A stretch of DNA of 64,000 nt. Source: Rhodoglobus sp. Its GTDB lineage: Bacteria; Actinomycetota; Actinomycetes; Actinomycetales; Microbacteriaceae. The notes beneath the pieces are model-generated. The model was given only the letters and a program-made list of their open reading frames with translations, was not told where the DNA came from and did not search any database. This document shows positions 60,463 through 64,000 of the stretch, one piece after another (the stretch's first letter is position 1; each line of letters opens with the position of its first letter). The stretch covers positions 27,439 through 91,438 of the forward strand of contig JAODLY010000028.1 of assembly GCA_025464445.1 (NCBI GenBank), given 5' to 3'. Position numbers and translations under genes: made by a program.

Positions 60463-60843
60463 CTATTCGAGGAATAGTGGCGGTTGATCCAAGAGAACTC
60501 TGCGAACGTCCGGGGGACTGTACGTCGCTGGCTTCAGGACTTTTCCATCACCCCTCATCAGAGGACGGCCATCGGCGCCGAGCTTACTCATGTTGGCACG
60601 GTGCACTTCTCTCAGAACTGCGTCAAGATCGATTCCATAAGTCAACGCAGAGCCGTAAGCCACATAAACGATATCGGCGAGAGCGTCGGCGATCGCCACA
60701 AGATCGGCGTTCTCCACCGCGTCAGCAAACTCCTCAAACTCCTCCCGAAGAAGTTCCACTCTCAAACTGCCCAGGCCCCCTGCGACGTTCTGTTGCGGCC
60801 TGGTCTCGATCGGTAGGTTGAAAGCAAGATGGAACTCAGCCAC
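60463..60843 (-). CDS. MazG-like nucleotide pyrophosphohydrolase
   Basis: A 126-residue all-alpha NTP-pyrophosphatase of the MazG/PRA-PH-like class: LLREEFEEFADAVENADLVA and DALADIVYVAYGSALTYGID give the E-E-x-x-E ... D-x-x-D metal motif, followed by the HRANMSKLGADGRPLMRGDG signature and PPDVRRVLL. It would hydrolyse (d)NTP to (d)NMP plus PPi. GTG at 60843 matches the usual family start (VAEFHLAFNLPIETRPQ); the long track extension is not family-like. First gene of the island operon; in a PurZ-type scheme it would supply dGMP from dGTP. Confidence 0.82.
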   Translation of the reverse strand: MAEFHLAFNLPIETRPQQNVAGGLGSLRVELLREEFEEFADAVENADLVAIADALADIVYVAYGSALTYGIDLDAVLREVHRANMSKLGADGRPLMRGDGKVLKPATYSPPDVRRVLLDQPPLFLE

Positions 60844-60947
60844 GGAAGCGATCGCTTCACTGGCACCGTTCGAACGACGGGGACGTCGAGCCACCAGCCG
60901 TGGCGGCAGCCCGAGGTCGAGCTCCGGCTGGGGCGCCACAGGAGAAG

Positions 60948-60973
60948 GATCAACCTTCGCGACAAGGTTGATC
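60948..60973. promoter_or_regulatory. 26-bp palindrome upstream of the island operon
   Basis: GATCAACCTT-CGCGAC-AAGGTTGATC: perfect 10-bp arms, about 105 bp upstream of the MazG-like start. It may be the operator of the four-gene operon or part of its leader. The remainder of 60844-61137 holds no separate gene that I can support. Confidence 0.55.
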
Positions 60974-61137
60974 ACGCTACGCATCTTTGGATCATCGCAC
61001 AGAACGGCAAACCGCCTGCTCAGTCTCAACGGGAGCATCAGTGTTTGAGATGGACCGGTGTGCACTGGGTCCCGCCGCGGCGGGACGGCGAACCGGTGTT
61101 CAGCGTCTTCTGGCACGACACGAAGATAGCGCGGAGC

Positions 61138-61521
61138 TCAGATCATGCCGCGATGGTTGGTCGTCTTCTTGATGCTGCCGTCTGGTGCGTAGTAGGTCCA
61201 CGTGCCGGACTTGACCCCGCGGTCGAAGTGGCCCTCGTCGATGAGCGCCCCCTCGCTGGTCCAACGCTTCCAGAGGCCGTGCTTCTCGCCCTCCAGGAAG
61301 GCACCCGTCTGCAGAAGCCCGCCGCCCTGCCGAAACCAGACACATTCGGCGGTCTGCTGCCCATGGTCATAGTGGAATTCCGACCGCACCGAACCGTCGC
61401 GAAAGTGATGCCGCCACTCCCCATCACACTCACCGGCCACATACTCGCCGGAGATGATGCCACCGTGCGGGTCGGGCTCCTCCCAGAAGCCGATCTTGCG
61501 TCCCTCATCATCGAGGTTCAT
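61138..61521 (-). CDS. MORN-repeat (YwqK-like) protein
   Basis: A 127-residue protein built of MORN-type repeats of about 22 residues: ISGEYVAGECDGEWRHHFRDG, LLQTGAFLEGEKHGLWKRW, LIDEGHFDRGVKSGTWTYY (G-x-W-x-x-(F/Y)). MORN/YwqK proteins mediate lipid or protein contacts and sometimes act as toxin antitoxins. GGAG precedes the ATG at 61521, which decides the start. First host-like GC gene to the right of the island. Confidence 0.8.
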   Translation of the reverse strand: MNLDDEGRKIGFWEEPDPHGGIISGEYVAGECDGEWRHHFRDGSVRSEFHYDHGQQTAECVWFRQGGGLLQTGAFLEGEKHGLWKRWTSEGALIDEGHFDRGVKSGTWTYYAPDGSIKKTTNHRGMI

Positions 61522-61552
61522 GCTGCTCCCTACTGCTGCGTCCAGAGCCGCG

Positions 61553-62518
61553 TCATACTGCCCCGACCAACCTGCGCACCAGCACGTCGGGGAAGGTGCC
61601 GTCTGTCTCGAGCACGACCCGGCAGTTCCCGCCGGAGGTCCCGGTGAAGTTGCGATAGCGACCGCGGGTGTCGCAGATGGTCGCGCCTCGGCCCGGGCCG
61701 TCGGTGCAGTCGACCACCACGTCGATGACCGGTGCGCTGAGCGGCACCACCTCGCCGGTGAGAACACCGGCGGCCAGGGCGTCGTGGCAGGCGGAACTGC
61801 GGCGGCCGAAGGAGTCCATGCCGTAGTGGCCGAAGTAGAAGTCGGTCGCGGCCGCGACGAAGGATGCCGCCGGCACGCCCGCCACCGCCAGCCGGTCGCG
61901 GTGGTCTTCGGTGAGGATCTCGCGCATCGTGACATCCAGCGGCACGAGCGTCGTCTCCCACCCGGCGGAGATCACCCGCTGGGCGGCCTCCGGATCGTGG
62001 ATGATGTTCGCCTCGGCGGCCGGCGACTGGTTGCCGGGGGCGTCGGCGGCGCCTCCCATGATGACCACGTCGCGCACCTTGCCGACCAGGCCGGGAATCT
62101 GGTCGAGGGCATGCGCGAGGTTGGTCAGCGGCCCGATTGCGAGGATCCTGAGCTCACCCGCGTACCGCTCGGCCAGTTCGTCGATGAACTCGACGGCGGT
62201 CTTCGTGGAGGGCTGAGCCGCGACATCCACCGGCAAGCCCGCATCGCCGAGACCGTCGCTACCGTGCACGTGGGTCGCGAGGTAGGTGACCTCGCCGACG
62301 AGGGGCTTCTCGGCTCCGATCGCGACCGGGATGTCGGTGCGGCCCGCGAGTTCGAGCACGCGCAGGCTGTTGATCGCGCACTGTGCGGCCGTGTTGTTGC
62401 CGAAGACCGAGGTGACGCCGACGATCTCGACGCCGTCAGACGCGAGCAGGAAGAGGAGCGCCATGGCGTCGTCGATTCCGGTGTCGCAATCGACGAGTAC
62501 GGGTGTGCGCTGCGTCAT
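61553..62518 (-). CDS. Nucleoside hydrolase (inosine/uridine-preferring type)
   Basis: A 321-residue nucleoside N-ribohydrolase. The calcium-binding DxDxxxDD is [19 protein letters not shown], and the family blocks [40 protein letters not shown] and [15 protein letters not shown] are all present. It releases base and ribose from purine or pyrimidine nucleosides for salvage. Its ATG overlaps the gatB stop (ATGA), so it is probably translated from the gat transcript. Confidence 0.92.
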   Translation of the reverse strand: MTQRTPVLVDCDTGIDDAMALLFLLASDGVEIVGVTSVFGNNTAAQCAINSLRVLELAGRTDIPVAIGAEKPLVGEVTYLATHVHGSDGLGDAGLPVDVAAQPSTKTAVEFIDELAERYAGELRILAIGPLTNLAHALDQIPGLVGKVRDVVIMGGAADAPGNQSPAAEANIIHDPEAAQRVISAGWETTLVPLDVTMREILTEDHRDRLAVAGVPAASFVAAATDFYFGHYGMDSFGRRSSACHDALAAGVLTGEVVPLSAPVIDVVVDCTDGPGRGATICDTRGRYRNFTGTSGGNCRVVLETDGTFPDVLVRRLVGAV

Positions 62519-64000
62519 TCCGCGGAGCCTGCGCGCTCCAGCACGAGCTCGCGCACGCGCGCGGCATCCGCGGTTCCTGCCATCGCCTTCATGACCGCAC
62601 CGATCACGGCGCCGGCGGCCTGCACCTTGCCTTCGCGGATCTTCTCGAGCACATCGGGCTGAGCCGCCAGGGCGGTGTCGATCGCGGCGATGAGGGCGGT
62701 GTCATCCGAGACGACTTTCAGGCCACGGGACTCGACGACCTGGGCCGGGGTGCCCTCCCCCGCGATGACTCCCTCCAAGACCTGTCTTGCCAGGCGATCA
62801 GTCAGGGTACCGGTTTCGACAAGCTCGACCAGCTGGGCGACGTCAGTCGCGGAGATCAGCTCGGAGCTGTCCACGCCGCGCTCGTTGGCGAGGCGGGCGA
62901 TCTCGCCGGTCCACCACTTGCGGGCCTGGGCGGCGGACGCACCGGCCGCAACGGTCTCGACGAGCTCGACCAGGAGGTTGGAGTTGACGACATCCTGGAA
63001 CTCGAGGTCGGTGAAGCCCCACTCGGCCTGCAGGCGCTTCTTGCGCAGGGCGGGCGCCTCGGGCAGGGCGGCGCGCAGCTCGGCGATCAGCTCGAGGCTC
63101 GGTTCGACGGGAAGGAGGTCGGGCTCGGGAAAATACCTGTAGTCGTCGGCGTCGCTCTTCGGACGACCGGCGGATGTCACGCCCGTGTCTTCGTGCCAGT
63201 GACGGGTCTCTTGCGTGATCGAGCCGCCGTCGTAGAGAATCGCCGCCTGGCGCTGGATCTCGTAGCGGATCGCGCGCTCGACTGACCTGAGCGAGTTGAC
63301 GTTCTTCGTCTCGGTGCGGGTGCCGAGCGGCAGGGGCGCGCCCGACGCGCGGGCGTGGGCCACCTCGGCGCGGCTGCGCAGCGAGATGTTGGCGTCGCAG
63401 CGGAGGTTGCCGCGCTCCATCTTCGCCTCCGAGATGCCGAGCGCGACGACGATGTCACGGATGGCGGAGACGTACGCTTTCGCGAGCTCCGGGGCATCCG
63501 CTTCGGCGCCGACGATCATCTTGGTGACGATCTCGACGAGGGGTACCCCTGCCCTGTTGTAATCCACGAGCGAATACTCGGCGCCCTGGATGCGGCCGGT
63601 CGCGCCGCCGACGTGGGTGAGCTTGCCGGCATCCTCTTCCATATGCGCACGCTCGATCTCGACGGTCACGACGCGCCCGGATGCGAGTTCGACCTGCACC
63701 TCGCCGTCGAAGGCGATCGGCTCGTCGAACTGGCTGATCTGGTAGTTCTTGGCGAGATCCGGGTAGAAGTAGATCTTGCGAGCGAACCTCGACGACGACG
63801 CGATCGAGCATCCGAGCGCGAGGCCCAGGCTGATCGAGTACTTGACGGCCTGCTCGTTCACGACGGGAAGCGAGCCCGGAAGACCGAGGTCGACCGGTGT
63901 GATCTGCGTGTTGGGCTCCGCGGCGACGGCACCGAAGGCGGCCGGGTTCGGCGCATCCGAGAACATCTTCGTCTGCGTTCCGAGTTCGACGTGCACCTCG
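62515..64000 (-). CDS. gatB: Aspartyl/glutamyl-tRNA amidotransferase subunit B, 5' end cut by window
   Basis: The frame is open to the right edge and encodes 494 residues of Gat[67 protein letters not shown], and [16 protein letters not shown], then the YqeY-like C-terminal tail ([20 protein letters not shown]). With GatA and GatC it converts Glu-tRNA(Gln) or Asp-tRNA(Asn) to the amide forms. Only about the first ten residues are missing. The stop overlaps the nucleoside hydrolase start. Confidence 0.97.
   Translation of the reverse strand, partial: EVHVELGTQTKMFSDAPNPAAFGAVAAEPNTQITPVDLGLPGSLPVVNEQAVKYSISLGLALGCSIASSSRFARKIYFYPDLAKNYQISQFDEPIAFDGEVQVELASGRVVTVEIERAHMEEDAGKLTHVGGATGRIQGAEYSLVDYNRAGVPLVEIVTKMIVGAEADAPELAKAYVSAIRDIVVALGISEAKMERGNLRCDANISLRSRAEVAHARASGAPLPLGTRTETKNVNSLRSVERAIRYEIQRQAAILYDGGSITQETRHWHEDTGVTSAGRPKSDADDYRYFPEPDLLPVEPSLELIAELRAALPEAPALRKKRLQAEWGFTDLEFQDVVNSNLLVELVETVAAGASAAQARKWWTGEIARLANERGVDSSELISATDVAQLVELVETGTLTDRLARQVLEGVIAGEGTPAQVVESRGLKVVSDDTALIAAIDTALAAQPDVLEKIREGKVQAAGAVIGAVMKAMAGTADAARVRELVLERAGSAE

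Noticed and set aside
60844-61116. 91-residue N-terminal extension of the MazG-like protein
   Set aside because: Family members start near VAEFHLAFNLP; the extension is basic, contains the palindrome, and shows no domain.
54009-61137. Complete phage Z-genome pathway or prophage
   Set aside because: No DNA polymerase, HD-type dATPase (DatZ), structural or integrase genes are present, so only the PurZ-like and MazG-like parts are supported.

Overview
The window reads as chromosomal DNA of a high-GC actinobacterium, most likely Microbacteriaceae. Supporting signs are the strong G/C third-position bias, the recurrent Asp-Ala-Ala-Ala-Ser codon string, leaderless-looking promoters (a -10 hexamer about 6-7 nt before the start codon), and family content such as DUF3097, DUF6412, SatD, FBP zinc-finger and mycothiol-type DinB proteins. 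No rRNA, tRNA, CRISPR array, integrase or transposase was found.

Layout. 1-8 kb: M20 peptidase (cut by the left edge), PspC, thioesterase, DUF3097, M23 peptidase, VanZ-like, DinB-like, LtrA, and a methyltransferase carrying a 96-bp palindromic insertion in frame. 8-13 kb: TetR/VOC pair, FBP protein, and two ArsR-SRPBCC modules, each behind a TTGACA promoter and a palindrome; the second continues into an alpha/beta hydrolase. 12.7-25 kb: a Zwf-family dehydrogenase, membrane proteins, YidC-DUF6412, a 2OG-Fe oxygenase, Nudix, a UvrA paralogue, a surface protein with an N-terminal sorting-signal-like segment, a PLP decarboxylase and a Vsr-like nuclease candidate. 25-34 kb: a TetR-controlled beta-glucoside/oligosaccharide locus (GH3, Opp-type lipoprotein, two permeases, two ATPases, one with a Walker A Lys-to-Met change). 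34-54 kb: MarR/MFS, DUF2277, OsmC, SatD pair, ECF sigma with a likely anti-sigma, NYN-LOTUS, Phd/PIN toxin-antitoxin, two collagen-like exported proteins, a NERD helicase, a frameshifted cupin, a TetR/SDR pair with twin operators, and an ECF42-type sigma with its DGPF partner.

54.0-61.1 kb is a visibly lower-GC island with non-housekeeping content. Two + strand genes encode a DPPW methyltransferase-like protein and a metallophosphoesterase. Facing them is a four-gene - strand operon: MazG-like pyrophosphohydrolase, ImmA/IrrE-macro-domain fusion, P-loop kinase fused to an adenylosuccinate-synthetase homologue, and a DUF7002 protein resembling ADP-ribosyltransferases. The synthetase has Ser where PurA has its catalytic Asp, the substitution associated with phage PurZ (2-aminoadenine synthesis). 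MazG-type plus PurZ-type enzymes, combined with ADP-ribose chemistry and a protease, form the strongest candidate here for an undescribed system, plausibly anti-phage or nucleotide-signalling. That is inference.

61.1-64 kb returns to host-like DNA: a MORN-repeat protein, a nucleoside hydrolase and gatB (cut by the right edge). Two intergenic 61-bp palindromes (17.7 and 37.3 kb) share a core and differ by compensatory changes, which marks them as a dispersed structured repeat.
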